Shown here in pieces: positions 51,813-60,894 of a stretch of DNA of 64,000 nucleotides. A model generated the notes under the pieces. It worked only from the letters and a program-made list of their open reading frames with translations. It searched no databases and was not told the DNA's origin. This DNA is from Paenibacillus piri. GTDB lineage: Bacteria; Bacillota; Bacilli; Paenibacillales; NBRC-103111. Location of the stretch: NCBI RefSeq assembly GCF_004354045.1, contig NZ_SMRT01000008.1:248001-312000 (forward strand), given 5' to 3'. Position 1 is the stretch's first letter. Every line of letters starts with the position of its first letter. The translations under genes were made by a program, and so were the position numbers.

Positions 51813-52853
51813 ATGTTTCAAGATATTACCGTACAGGAACTGGTTGAACTGCAGCGCAGTAAGGAAATTTCGCTCATCGATGTCCGTTCGCCGTCCGAAT
51901 ATGCGGACTCCACCATTCCCGGGAGCATCAACATTCCATTGTTCGACGATACGGAGCGGGCGCAGGTCGGCACCCTGTACAAGCAGGAGAGCATCGAGGC
52001 CGCCAAAAACAAAGGGCTTGAGATTGTTTCGCAAAAGCTGCCGGCATTTATTCACGCCATCGAACAAACCGATCATCGGCTTAAAGCCGTCTTCTGCTGG
52101 CGGGGAGGGATGCGGAGCCGCACGTCCGCCACGCTGGCGTCCCTGATGGGCATGAAGATATACAAGCTGACGGGCGGCTTCCGCAATTATCGCAGATGGG
52201 TTGTCGGGATGCTGGAGCAGATCAAGGAGCTTCCTCCTTGCTATGTGCTGAACGGTTTTACCGGCAGCGGAAAAACGGACATTTTGAACAGGCTTGCCGA
52301 AATGGGTTACCCGGTGGTCAATCTGGAAGAGATGGCGCAGCACCGCGGCTCGATATTCGGAGAAGTCGGGCGGAAGCCCAACAATCAGAAAACGTTCGAT
52401 TCGCTGCTGGTGCACGACTTGATTCGTTTGGCGAATGCGCCCTATCTCGTGATGGAGGCGGAGAGCAAGCGGATCGGCAGGGTCATGCTTCCTCCCGCAC
52501 TGCTTGAGGCCAAAGAAAACGGAACGGCGCTGTTTCTCGAGCTGCCGGTAGCCGAGCGGGTCAAGCACATTATCGGCGACTATAAGCCGGAAGCTTATAA
52601 AGAAGAGTGCATCCGGGCCTTTACCCGGATTGAAAAACGGATTCATACGCCCGTCGCGGCCGAAATCCGCAGCTTGCTCGTCAATGACGGATTTGCGCAA
52701 GCGGTAGAGCTGCTGCTGCTGTACTATTACGACCCGCGCTACAGGCACGCGACGGAACAGTATGGGAGCAAGATTATTGCCATCCGCGCCCGCAACATGG
52801 ACGATGCCTTGAAACAAATCGTTCAACAGCTTCCTCCTCCGCCTTCTAAGTAG
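51813..52853 (+). CDS. mnmH: tRNA 2-selenouridine synthase
   Basis: 346 aa. N-terminal rhodanese domain with FCWRGGMRS (Cys95), and C-terminal P-loop domain with GFTGSGKT (148-155). MnmH/SelU replaces sulfur with selenium at wobble 2-thiouridine through a geranylated intermediate, using selenophosphate from SelD. It is translated close behind selD. Ends just before repeat R2 copy E. Confidence 0.92.
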   Translation: MFQDITVQELVELQRSKEISLIDVRSPSEYADSTIPGSINIPLFDDTERAQVGTLYKQESIEAAKNKGLEIVSQKLPAFIHAIEQTDHRLKAVFCWRGGMRSRTSATLASLMGMKIYKLTGGFRNYRRWVVGMLEQIKELPPCYVLNGFTGSGKTDILNRLAEMGYPVVNLEEMAQHRGSIFGEVGRKPNNQKTFDSLLVHDLIRLANAPYLVMEAESKRIGRVMLPPALLEAKENGTALFLELPVAERVKHIIGDYKPEAYKEECIRAFTRIEKRIHTPVAAEIRSLLVNDGFAQAVELLLLYYYDPRYRHATEQYGSKIIAIRARNMDDALKQIVQQLPPPPSK

Positions 52854-52900
52854 CGGTTGGAGCAAACGGCCGCCTTCCAGGCTTGCGAACGGGCGATCGT

Positions 52901-52950
52901 TCGAACAACCATGACAAACGCGCACGTCTCCAAAGGATGGCCGTTTTTAT
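52901..52950 (+). repeat. Dispersed repeat R2, copy E (partial)
   Basis: CCATGACAAACGCGCACGTC followed by AAAGGATGGCCGTTTT; one mismatch in the core. It sits at the end of the mnmH transcript. Confidence 0.6.
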
Positions 52951-53054
52951 GGCCAATTTGGGATTGTAATGGAAATGATACGGATTGTTTGGTAATATAG
53001 TATAAAGGCCCCCTTTTACGGGAGGCCTCTATTTTTATACAAGGAGGAGCACGT

Positions 53055-53129
53055 ATGAAACCGTTTGTACTGGATGCTGCGATAACGGGAAAGCTGTGCA
53101 GAGGGGGGGAAATCTACAATGAACCGTAG
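53055..53129 (+). CDS. 24-aa upstream ORF overlapping the GreA-C gene
   Basis: ATG 53055 follows AAGGAGGAG at good spacing. The frame encodes MKPFVLDAAITGKLCRGGEI and four more residues, and its TAG overlaps the next start (ATGAACCGTAG). It could be a leader peptide that couples translation, since the next gene's GGGGGGG site lies inside it. The peptide itself has no known family. Confidence 0.5.
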   Translation: MKPFVLDAAITGKLCRGGEIYNEP

Positions 53130-53577
53130 TATTCCGCTTCAAGGCTCAAGGACGCAGTTGGTTAATCAGCTCGTTTATTTTGACGAGCAGAAGCAGGAAT
53201 TTCTCGACCATTACTTCCCGAACTCGGGCAGGGAGCGCCTTAAAATCGATCAGCTGCTGTCGGATTATGCCAAAACGCTTGAAGGCATACTTGCCGGATT
53301 TACCCAGGAAAGCTTGAATTCGACGGTTTTAATCGGCAGTCGGATGAGGCTGCTGTATGTGGAGGACGGTTTGACCGAGTCGTATACGGTCGTTTTCCCC
53401 CATCAGGCGGAGCCGAACGAAAATAAGGTATCTTTTTTATCTCCTATCGGGCTTCAGCTGCTGCTTGCCAAAACGAATGAAACGTGCCGTCTCAAGGTGC
53501 CGTCGGGGGAATTGGAAGTAAGACTGGAGGAAATCCGGTACAACAACAGCGGACATGTGGAGAATGCGCTCGAATAA
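53119..53577 (+). CDS. GreA/GreB C-terminal domain protein
   Basis: 152 aa. The N-terminal ~70 residues are helical, but without the acidic coiled-coil tip of GreA. The C-terminal half (STVLIGSRMRLLYVEDGLTESYTVVFP...SFLSPIGLQLLLAKTNETCRLKVPSGELEVRLEEI) is the FKBP-like GreA_GreB domain, as in Rnk. It may bind RNA polymerase without cleaving RNA. GGGGGGG precedes the ATG, which lies within the small upstream ORF. A perfect terminator follows. Confidence 0.78.
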   Translation: MNRSIPLQGSRTQLVNQLVYFDEQKQEFLDHYFPNSGRERLKIDQLLSDYAKTLEGILAGFTQESLNSTVLIGSRMRLLYVEDGLTESYTVVFPHQAEPNENKVSFLSPIGLQLLLAKTNETCRLKVPSGELEVRLEEIRYNNSGHVENALE

Positions 53578-53622
53578 GTTTGAGTCACGCTGTCAGCAAG
53601 CGGGATGGTTATAAACAAACGG

Positions 53623-53650
53623 ACCTAGCGGTGAGCCGCTAGGTTTTTTG
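53623..53650 (+). terminator. Terminator of GreA-C gene
   Basis: ACCTAGCGG-tgag-CCGCTAGGT plus T6. Confidence 0.9.
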
Positions 53651-53656
53651 TGTGCG

Positions 53657-53845
53657 CTATGATTTGGTTTTGTATGTGACCAGAATGGTGCTTCTCTGAT
53701 TGTCGCGACCTGAAGGACTCGTTTTGGAAATGGAGCCATAGCTGATGCTGATCACTTGATCGTCCGAAAGCTCCGCCAGAAATGCATTCGCTCTTTTCTC
53801 TGCCAAAGACGTATCCGTGTCTACAAATTCTTTAACTTGAATCAT
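53657..53845 (-). CDS. Cse60-like small sporulation protein (62 aa)
   Basis: Starts MIQVKEFVDTD and continues with a helix (SLAEKRANAFLAELSDDQVISI), a Ser-rich loop, then a final ILVTYKTK strand. This is the layout of sporulation protein Cse60 (IQVK start, NxFL helix, VIxI strand, xVxYK end). AAGGA lies 12 bases upstream of ATG 53845. The longer frame to 53965 is not supported. The Cse60 role is unknown. Confidence 0.65.
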   Translation of the reverse strand: MIQVKEFVDTDTSLAEKRANAFLAELSDDQVISISYGSISKTSPSGRDNQRSTILVTYKTKS

Positions 53846-54113
53846 CGTTTCATCATCCTTTTCGTATCGTAATGGCGGAACCGTTTGCAGATGCCCGCGG
53901 GTTTGAAAAGCAGCTAAGGCACCCCGCGTTATTCGCGGAATGCCCACATATAGTAAACATATCATTGGAGGGAGCGGCTGTCAATATTCATTTTTGACAG
54001 ATTCATTTTTCACTGGCGAAGTTAGGATGGAGAGAAGCGGGGAACTGCTCTAGTGGTCGGCGTTCATATATGCTAAACTGGTCTTAGCGGCTATGTGAAA
54101 TGGAGATGAATGG

Positions 54114-55118
54114 ATGGAAAGTGTCAAGCAGTTTTTTACCAATTTGACAGTACGACGGTTTTTCATCATTATACTGATCTGCATTCTGTTGATCTCGATA
54201 AGAGATATGTTGAATCTGGTGCTTTTAACGTTCTTAATCGCTTATGTGATGAACAGTCTGCAGCAAGCGGTATCAAGGAAAACAAGCAAATATTTGGTTA
54301 TCAACAGCAAGCTCATCATCGTCATTCTTTATCTCGCGCTGGTTACGGTTGTCGTGTTTGCGATCGTTCATTACTTGCCGAAGCTGTTGCTTCAGATGAA
54401 GCAGCTAAAAGACGTGATGATCGGATTGACGAACATGCCGATGCCGGAAGACGAATTTTTGCGGTATTTATACCGGACGCTGAAAGATTTGAATTTGCAG
54501 GCCTACGTTAAGCAAGGGTTTGAATATATTTTGCGGGCCAGCAACTGGGGCACGACTTTCGTGATGTCGCTCATCCTGAGCTTCGTCTTTATTCTTGAGA
54601 AAAACAGAATCATCGCCTTTACGTCAAGATTGAAGGGAAGCAAAATTTCATGGTTGTACCAGGAGCTGGAATATTTCGGTAAAAAATTTGTGCTGTCGTT
54701 CGGCAAAGTGATCGAGGCGCAAATTTTGATCGCGCTCTGCAATACGGTGTTGACGACCATCGGGCTGTGGATACTGGGCTTCAACTATTTATTTGCGCTT
54801 GCCATCATGGTATTCCTGCTCAGTTTGGTTCCGGTAGCGGGCTTCATCATTTCGTTAATTCCGCTATGTATTATCGGATATAATATCGGCGGCTTGTCGA
54901 TGGTCATTTATGTATTGATCATGATTGCCGTACTGCATTTTATAGAAGGCTATTTTTTGAACCCGAAGCTGATGTCTTCGAAAATGAACCTGCCGATGTT
55001 TTATACATTTGTCGTGCTGATTTTCTCCGAGCATTATTTGGGGGTATGGGGATTGATCGTAGGCATTCCGATCTTCGTCTTTTTGTTGGATATTCTCGAT
55101 GTCGATACAACGTCATAA
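54114..55118 (+). CDS. AI-2E family (PerM/YtvI-like) membrane permease
   Basis: 334 aa with about seven or eight transmembrane helices, including the paired N-terminal helices (14-48, 68-90), the long amphipathic loop, and C-terminal helices from ~150. LLSLVPVAGFIISLIPL and FIEGYFLNPKLMSSKMNLP are signature regions of the family. Members export small molecules or Na+/H+; the YtvI branch is linked with sporulation. TGGAGATG precedes the ATG. The substrate is unknown. Confidence 0.82.
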   Translation: MESVKQFFTNLTVRRFFIIILICILLISIRDMLNLVLLTFLIAYVMNSLQQAVSRKTSKYLVINSKLIIVILYLALVTVVVFAIVHYLPKLLLQMKQLKDVMIGLTNMPMPEDEFLRYLYRTLKDLNLQAYVKQGFEYILRASNWGTTFVMSLILSFVFILEKNRIIAFTSRLKGSKISWLYQELEYFGKKFVLSFGKVIEAQILIALCNTVLTTIGLWILGFNYLFALAIMVFLLSLVPVAGFIISLIPLCIIGYNIGGLSMVIYVLIMIAVLHFIEGYFLNPKLMSSKMNLPMFYTFVVLIFSEHYLGVWGLIVGIPIFVFLLDILDVDTTS

Positions 55119-55138
55119 GCCGATATCACAAGGATAAA

Positions 55139-55190
55139 CGCAAGGGACGAGCGCGTTTGTCAATCAAAGTATAAAAACTTATACTTTCTA
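55139..55190 (-). repeat. Dispersed repeat R2, copy F (reverse)
   Basis: On the minus strand: AAAGTATAAGTTTTTATACT, then TTGACAAACGCGCTCGTCCC. It keeps the palindrome and core but lacks the GCCGT hairpin. Confidence 0.7.
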
Positions 55191-55203
55191 TAAAACTGTA
55201 ATA

Positions 55204-55250
55204 AATCGCCAGCCTGCGCCGCTTAGCGGCAATCGGGCTGGCGATTTTTT
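55204..55250 (+). terminator. Intrinsic terminator
   Basis: AATCGCCAGCC pairs with GGCTGGCGATT, followed by T-rich sequence. It serves the permease gene upstream. Confidence 0.85.
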
Positions 55251-55252
55251 GC

Positions 55253-55620
55253 GCCAGTGACTTGCAGTGCGTACGGGATGTGGGAGGACTGCACGCCGGT
55301 AAAACGGTGCAGGGAAGGCCGCGGCAGGGCGAACGGCCTGGATCCGGCGGGATAACGGCGTCGGTCGATATCCGTGCTGGAGATAGGCGTGTGAAGCAGG
55401 GGAGGCGGCAGTCGCAGCGGGTGGCGACGACGGTCTGCCCCGTGCGCCGAGTTCGAGGCGCACGATGGCTGACGGTCGGCGCGGCAGGGCGAACGGCCTG
55501 GATCCGGCGGGATATCGGCATCGATCGATAACCGTGCTGGAGATAGGCGTGTGAAGCAGGGGAGGCTGCAGCCGCAGCGGGTGGCGATGACGGACTGCCC
55601 CTAGTCGTGCGAGCCGCCGT
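55253..55620. repeat. GC-rich noncoding stretch with an imperfect 120-bp direct repeat
   Basis: Bases 55321-55440 recur at 55481-55600 (160 bp apart) with about a dozen differences. The shared start is GCGGCAGGGCGAACGGCCTG. No credible gene: open frames on both strands show Arg/Pro-rich translations and no ribosome sites. GC content is clearly higher than in neighbours. Confidence 0.75.
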
Positions 55621-55623
55621 ACA

Positions 55624-56802
55624 TCAGCCTTCGATTCGGAAGGCTGACAGGTCGCAGCGGCTGCGGCCGGTCGTCAGCAGCTCGCCGAGCGCTTCTCCAA
55701 TTGCGCTGCTGAATTTGAAGCCGTGGCCGGATCCGCCCCCGGCCAGCCAGACGCCGGGTCGGCCGGGTAGCTGGCCGATCAGGAAATGCTCGTCAGGAGC
55801 GTTCTCGTACAGACAAACGCTCCCCCGGTTTAATCGCTGCGCTCCCGGCAAATAGCGCTGCGCAAACCGTTTCAGGTCGGCCTCGTCCTCAGGCCTCGTA
55901 CCGAAGGGCGGCACCGGCAGGCCCGGTACGGCCGCTTCCCCGCCATTGTGCCGCCCGAGCTTCATACCGCCGCCATCCATGTCGGGAATGCCGTAATATT
56001 CCTCGCTGCCGCCGGTATTCACGATAAAGGCCGGGAACGAGCCGTGCCCGTACAAGCTTGGCGGCGCATCGAACCAGCCGACCGCCTTGCGCGTCGGGCG
56101 AATCCGGTCCGCGAGCTCGGTAACGAGCTCGCCAGCCCATGCACCGCCGCATACGAGAACGCGGTCCGCGTAATAAACGGCTGCGGCGGTGTGAACCGCC
56201 CGCGCTTGCTCCCCCGCGCCCGCAGCCGCGAGCCGGACGACTCGCGTGTCCGGCAAAAACCGCGCGCCGTAATGAAGGGCCAGCGCCTTGCTGGCGCGGA
56301 TGACGGCTTCGCTGAACAGCACGCCGGCATCCGGCTCGTACAGGCCCGCCATCGGCTCCTGTACGGCGAAACCCGGCCACAGCGCTGTCAGCTCGGAAGC
56401 ATCCAGCAGCTGATGCGCAATGCGGAAGGCTTCGCAGCTTTCCCGCTTGGCCTGCAAAAACCGGGAGCCGGAGTGGCCGATGCTGACGACGCCGGTCCGG
56501 CGGAACAGCTCCTGCGGCGCGCCTTCGTATATATGGCGGCGCGTCGGCTCCTGAATCGCCGCGGCTTCTTCGGCCAGCCGGGTCCAGAGCTCGCCGGCCC
56601 GCAGGGCGAGGGCCGCATATGCGGAGCCCATCGTGTAGGCCGTCCGGAAGATGCGGGTTTGCCCGTGATGGCTGCCGCTCTCATGCGGCGGGTTATGCGC
56701 GTCGATCAGAAGCACCTTCACGCCCGATTTGGCCAAATGATAGCCCGCGCTCATCCCGAAGCTTCCGGCTCCGACGACGATGACATCGTAGTGATGGTTC
56801 AT
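55624..56802 (-). CDS. Monomeric sarcosine oxidase / N-methyltryptophan oxidase-like
   Basis: 392 aa. FAD site VIVVGAGSFGMSAGYHLA, then SHHGQTRIFR of the MSOX/SolA family. GSVCLYENAPDEHFLIG holds the Cys to which FAD is covalently linked in this family. GGGSGHGFKFSSAIGE is the C-terminal FAD site. It oxidises N-methyl amino acids, giving formaldehyde, glycine and H2O2. AAAGGAG lies 12 bases before the ATG. Its DNA is markedly GC-rich. Confidence 0.85.
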   Translation of the reverse strand: MNHHYDVIVVGAGSFGMSAGYHLAKSGVKVLLIDAHNPPHESGSHHGQTRIFRTAYTMGSAYAALALRAGELWTRLAEEAAAIQEPTRRHIYEGAPQELFRRTGVVSIGHSGSRFLQAKRESCEAFRIAHQLLDASELTALWPGFAVQEPMAGLYEPDAGVLFSEAVIRASKALALHYGARFLPDTRVVRLAAAGAGEQARAVHTAAAVYYADRVLVCGGAWAGELVTELADRIRPTRKAVGWFDAPPSLYGHGSFPAFIVNTGGSEEYYGIPDMDGGGMKLGRHNGGEAAVPGLPVPPFGTRPEDEADLKRFAQRYLPGAQRLNRGSVCLYENAPDEHFLIGQLPGRPGVWLAGGGSGHGFKFSSAIGEALGELLTTGRSRCDLSAFRIEG

Positions 56803-57020
56803 GGCGGCAAATCGCTCCTTTCATACGGGAAGCTGCCGGATACCTTAAAGCACCCCGGGCAGCCATTTGACAACGTTGATTATCATTGCGGAAGCAGACT
56901 GTGAAAAGGTGAAATACCCCGCAAATAAACAAAATTAAATGGACAAGCGAAAGGTTAATCCTTACAATAATTAGTATATTAAACTAAAAGCACAGCTTTA
57001 TCCATGGGGGAGGGACAGCA

Positions 57021-59417
57021 ATGTACGCCTTGCAAAAACGGGGCAAGCTTTTGATTTGGTCCGTTTTGATTCTTATTGTATTGTATGCCGGTCTGGCACA
57101 CGCTTTTACGGCGCAGGCCGAGGAGCAGGTGAAAGTAAATTTATCCGTACCAATCCATTATTGGAATTCCGTCGATCCCGTCGAAGGTTACGAGATTTCG
57201 CTGAAATGGTATGGCGACGGGTGGATACCATGGGACGGACAGCCGTCCAATATCGATGGAAATATTACATACAATGACTTGATGCCTGGGTATCCATATC
57301 GTTTGATGATAATGAAAAACGGATATTATCAATATGATGAGTTTTTCTATCTGACGTCCAGCCGCACGATACCGGTTACGCTCATCCCTATGACGGAGCC
57401 TCATGATCTTAGCTTCATGGATGAGGATATGACGGCGGGCCAGCTATCGGGATATTTGGAATGGACGGCTCCCGATATTTCAGAAGGAGCCTACACGCAC
57501 TTCGGGGTTTATTTTGTAGACAAGGAAGATCAGATTATCGGGACGATAGTGCACGAAGCCGGCAAAGATGAGCATGACAGCTATCGTGTATTTGATACGC
57601 TTCTCATAGACATGCCAATTCCTGCCGGCGCACAAAAGCTGCGCGTATACAAATATACTGAAGGCGATCCTTCCAGTCTGAGAGCGACGCCTGCGGAGAC
57701 TTACATATGGGATTTGCCTACAGCCCTGCCGCAAAAGATAACGATGATCGATAACGACCCGGCCCCGGGCGAAATCAATGGAACAGTTTATTGGGATCCG
57801 GCGGACGGCGATACGGGCGACAGCGAATATGTACTCCTCCGGACTTATTACTCTGATGTGACACCGGAGGAAATGGAAATCGTCGGCTCCGTGCCGTCGG
57901 GGCAGTATTCGTATCCGATTCGTGAATCCTTTTACGAATATCCAAGACTGTATTATATCGCTCTATCTAAAAACGGCTATATGTCCAATTTGGTGGCGCC
58001 CGTTGCAATTAGCGATAACATATCGGAACAGCCTGGACTCAGCGGGGAAGTCGATCCGGAAATCACAGCTCCGGGCAATCCGGTCTTTACCGACTTGGAC
58101 TCCGCAGCGAACCAAATCGGAGGCACTTTGAGCTGGACTTATCCGGAATATAGGGACAACTTCGAGGTATACTTCCTGAACGTGAACAACCAAGTGGTAG
58201 GCTCGCTCATATCGGCTTATTTTGATTTTTTCTCCGGCTATGGCAGCGGAACGGACAGCTTCTTCTATTCCGTGCGTATACCGGATCATACGCCGATTCC
58301 GGCGGGCGCAACCCATCTGGGCGTATATATGAAAAACATTTACGTGGAGGGGGAGTTTCCGGAGCTATCGAAGCCTGCCGTGGTTCCGATCAACGACTTG
58401 ATCCCGCCTAAAAGCCAAAACGCCGATCTGGCCGCGTTAACGACAGATCCGGCGATTACGCTGACGCCAAGCTTTTCAAGCTCGGTGAAGGATTATACGG
58501 CTACGGTATCGAGCTCGGTTTACAGCATCAAGGTTTCGGCCAAAGCCGCCGATGCGCATGCAACCGTCGTTATTAATGGAGCTGTTGTGCCATCCGAGAA
58601 AACGGTGGAAGTCAACCTCGTCCAGGGTCAGAACCCGATTCCGATCATCGTAACGGCGGAAGACGGCATGACAACGAAAAACTATAATTTGCTCATTATT
58701 AAAAATGCCCCGCTATCGGCCGATACGCAGTTGGGCAGCTTGACGTTGGGAGGGGGATTTAGCTTAACCCCGGGCTTCTCCAGGAATGAACCGAACTACA
58801 CGACAGAAGTCAGCAGCGTCACAACCAGCATCACCGTGACGGCGGCGGTCTATGATTCACGCAGCCGAGTCCGTATTAATAACAGTGCGGAGAGCGTTTC
58901 GGTAACGGAGGTCGTCTACCTGAACGGATCCGTGACTCCTGTCACGATTACGGTAAAGGCCCAGGACGGAACGATAGGAACCTATTCCATATTGGTGAAA
59001 AGACCGGTATTGGCGATTGGCAGCGGCAGCGGAGCCTTCAACGGCAGCCGGCTGGAGGGCATTTCAAGCGGCACTACGGTGGATGCTCTGCTAAGCCGTC
59101 TCACCTTGCCAAGCGGCATTACGGCCAAGGTGACCGACAGGGCGACAGGCGCAACGATCGGGAAGGAGGCTCTCATCGATTCGAGCATGAAGCTCGTGCT
59201 GCTGGATGGAATAGGCAGTACAGTGTCGGCTTACGAGGTTAAGCTGCTGGGCGACATGATCCGCGAAGCGACAGGGGCGCAGCCGGGCAGCAAGCTCCAG
59301 TTCGGCCAACTGATCCAGTTTATTACATCGCCGAATAAAACTGACTTGACCGGCGACGGCCAGTTTAATGCGGCTGACGTCAGGAAAGTGCTGCTTGAAC
59401 TGGCTCCCGTCAAATAA
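57021..59417 (+). CDS. Secreted protein with cadherin-like domains and dockerin-type EF-hand end
   Basis: 798 aa. Signal peptide (residues ~1-32, ending AQA). Residues ~35-455 hold several repeats of an unrecognised beta-type unit (IPAGAxxLxVY and similar occur at least twice). Two cadherin-like beta-sandwich domains follow at ~470-560 and ~570-665. Residues ~685-770 have the DAVD-type region, and the end is DLTGDGQFNAADVRKVLLEL, an EF-hand/dockerin-like calcium motif. GGGGGAGGG precedes the ATG. Probably a surface or secreted adhesive protein; the partner is unknown. Confidence 0.78.
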   Translation: MYALQKRGKLLIWSVLILIVLYAGLAHAFTAQAEEQVKVNLSVPIHYWNSVDPVEGYEISLKWYGDGWIPWDGQPSNIDGNITYNDLMPGYPYRLMIMKNGYYQYDEFFYLTSSRTIPVTLIPMTEPHDLSFMDEDMTAGQLSGYLEWTAPDISEGAYTHFGVYFVDKEDQIIGTIVHEAGKDEHDSYRVFDTLLIDMPIPAGAQKLRVYKYTEGDPSSLRATPAETYIWDLPTALPQKITMIDNDPAPGEINGTVYWDPADGDTGDSEYVLLRTYYSDVTPEEMEIVGSVPSGQYSYPIRESFYEYPRLYYIALSKNGYMSNLVAPVAISDNISEQPGLSGEVDPEITAPGNPVFTDLDSAANQIGGTLSWTYPEYRDNFEVYFLNVNNQVVGSLISAYFDFFSGYGSGTDSFFYSVRIPDHTPIPAGATHLGVYMKNIYVEGEFPELSKPAVVPINDLIPPKSQNADLAALTTDPAITLTPSFSSSVKDYTATVSSSVYSIKVSAKAADAHATVVINGAVVPSEKTVEVNLVQGQNPIPIIVTAEDGMTTKNYNLLIIKNAPLSADTQLGSLTLGGGFSLTPGFSRNEPNYTTEVSSVTTSITVTAAVYDSRSRVRINNSAESVSVTEVVYLNGSVTPVTITVKAQDGTIGTYSILVKRPVLAIGSGSGAFNGSRLEGISSGTTVDALLSRLTLPSGITAKVTDRATGATIGKEALIDSSMKLVLLDGIGSTVSAYEVKLLGDMIREATGAQPGSKLQFGQLIQFITSPNKTDLTGDGQFNAADVRKVLLELAPVK

Positions 59418-59441
59418 CACTTCTGCATGGAAACAGCAGGA

Positions 59442-59558
59442 AGTGAACTCGTTCAGCTTTGCTGAACATCGGGGAATCAGATGGGGACTCTACCCCACCT
59501 GATTCAAGGCCCACCTTAGAGGGGGGGCTTAACCCGATAAAGTCGTAATCGAATAAAT
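59442..59558 (+). repeat. Dispersed repeat R1, copy 3
   Basis: Full copy: AGTGAACTCGTTCAGCTTTG start, GGGGAA present, CTACCCCACCTG, GGCCCACC, CCGATAAAGTCGTAATCG end. It starts 24 bp after the surface-protein stop and is followed within 2 bp by a hairpin. Confidence 0.9.
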
Positions 59559-59560
59559 AC

Positions 59561-59594
59561 AGAACCGGTTTCCGTCATGGGAGCCGGTTCTTTC
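59561..59594 (+). terminator. Hairpin after R1 copy 3
   Basis: AGAACCGG pairs with CCGGTTCT, followed by TTC. The sequence is unlike the hairpins next to other R1 copies. Confidence 0.65.
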
Positions 59595-59946
59595 TTGGAA
59601 GGCTAGGCCGTATCGAAACATAAATCCGTCGAACAGCCACTGGAAACAGCGTATAGCCAAAAACCGGTATGGGCAATGTATACTTTATCTTTGCCGGGAC
59701 CATAAACAGGGCTTGCATAGAAGCGGGCTTAACCGGTACAAAATGGAAAATCCTTGGATTCATAAAGGGTTTCGACATATTATGGCGAATAATTATGGTA
59801 GTCGGATACGCCGGAATGGAAGCAGCCGGGCTCAGGTAAGCGCAGGATATAAAAAAACATTGAACGATTCATGTTCGGCACGACCGAAAACCATAACGTG
59901 CGAATATTGATGCTGGACGAAAGCTCGCATCCCGGAGGGGAATATG
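59595..59946. other. 350-bp gap before xpt
   Basis: Two 65-67-codon frames overlap here (59575-59778 minus, 59713-59910 plus) without ribosome sites or known matches. No purine riboswitch was recognised, although xpt often has one. TTCGG-cacga-CCGAA (about 59874-59888) is the only clear hairpin. Confidence 0.4.
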
Positions 59947-60549
59947 ATGAGAGAACTGCATGATAAAATTAGGAATGAAGGAATTGTGCTCGGCGAACAT
60001 GTGCTGAAGGTCGATACGTTCCTGAACCATCAGATCGATCCTGAGCTGATGATGAAGATCGGGCAGCAATTTGCGGACCGTTTTGCGGATGCCGCCGTGG
60101 ATAAGGTGCTGACGCTGGAGTCGTCCGGCATCGCGCCTGCACTGATGACCGCGCTAGTGCTGAGAACGCCGCTGTTGTTCGCGCGCAAGCAGAAATCGCT
60201 GACGCTGACCGACAATCTATTCGTCGAATCGGTATATTCGTTCACGAAGCAGCAGAAGAGCGATGTGACCGTATCGCGGAAGTTTTTATCGCCTGGCGAG
60301 AAGGTATTGATTATCGACGATTTTCTTGCTCACGGCGAGGCGGCATTCGGTATGGTCCGCATCGTTAAGGCAGCCGGAGCCGAGGTCGCAGGCATCGGAA
60401 TCGTCATTGAGAAGTCGTTTCAGGATGGCGGCCGCAAGCTGCGGGAAGCGGGCTTCAGGGTGGAATCGTTGGCCCGGATCGCGTCCCTTTCGGCCGAGAG
60501 GATCGAATTTATTCAGCAGGCGGGCATGCCGGCTTCGTCCCAGCCGTAA
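59947..60549 (+). CDS. xpt: Xanthine phosphoribosyltransferase
   Basis: 200 aa. Salvages xanthine to XMP. LTLESSGIAPALMTALVL, FARKQKSLTL and the PRPP loop VLIIDDFLAHGEAAFGM fit the Xpt family. GGAGGGG lies 6 bases before ATG 59947; the ATG 3 bases upstream would be too close. No pbuX-type permease follows. Confidence 0.92.
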   Translation: MRELHDKIRNEGIVLGEHVLKVDTFLNHQIDPELMMKIGQQFADRFADAAVDKVLTLESSGIAPALMTALVLRTPLLFARKQKSLTLTDNLFVESVYSFTKQQKSDVTVSRKFLSPGEKVLIIDDFLAHGEAAFGMVRIVKAAGAEVAGIGIVIEKSFQDGGRKLREAGFRVESLARIASLSAERIEFIQQAGMPASSQP

Positions 60550-60681
60550 ACCTTCGCAAGACAATATTTCCCGCATCGAATTCCCAGGTCACGGTCGCGC
60601 ATCAGCCTGCCACATGTAACTGTATCGCATCTTAAGAAGATGAACACGTAACAAATGGATCAACTTCATTAAAACCATAGA

Positions 60682-60711
60682 AGGGACGGCCGAGAGCTTG
60701 TCCCTTTTTCA
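60682..60711 (+). terminator. xpt terminator
   Basis: AAGGGAC pairs with GTCCCTT, followed by a T-run. Confidence 0.75.
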
Positions 60712-60894
60712 TTTTATTACCGATTTATTGAATTATCCAATTTCAATTCCTTTTAGAAGAAGAATTACGGACGTTGCTGATCTCCAAATCGCCTGCATGA
60801 CTTCCATTTCTGTTTACCCGTACGCTAACAAGAATGGATCATTATAAGGAGGCCAGCTTGATTCAGGGGAATCACCCGGATCGGCATCATCCTT

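Noticed and set aside
59595..59946. Purine riboswitch upstream of xpt
   Set aside because: Looked for the conserved ATATGG / GTTTCTACC core; not found.
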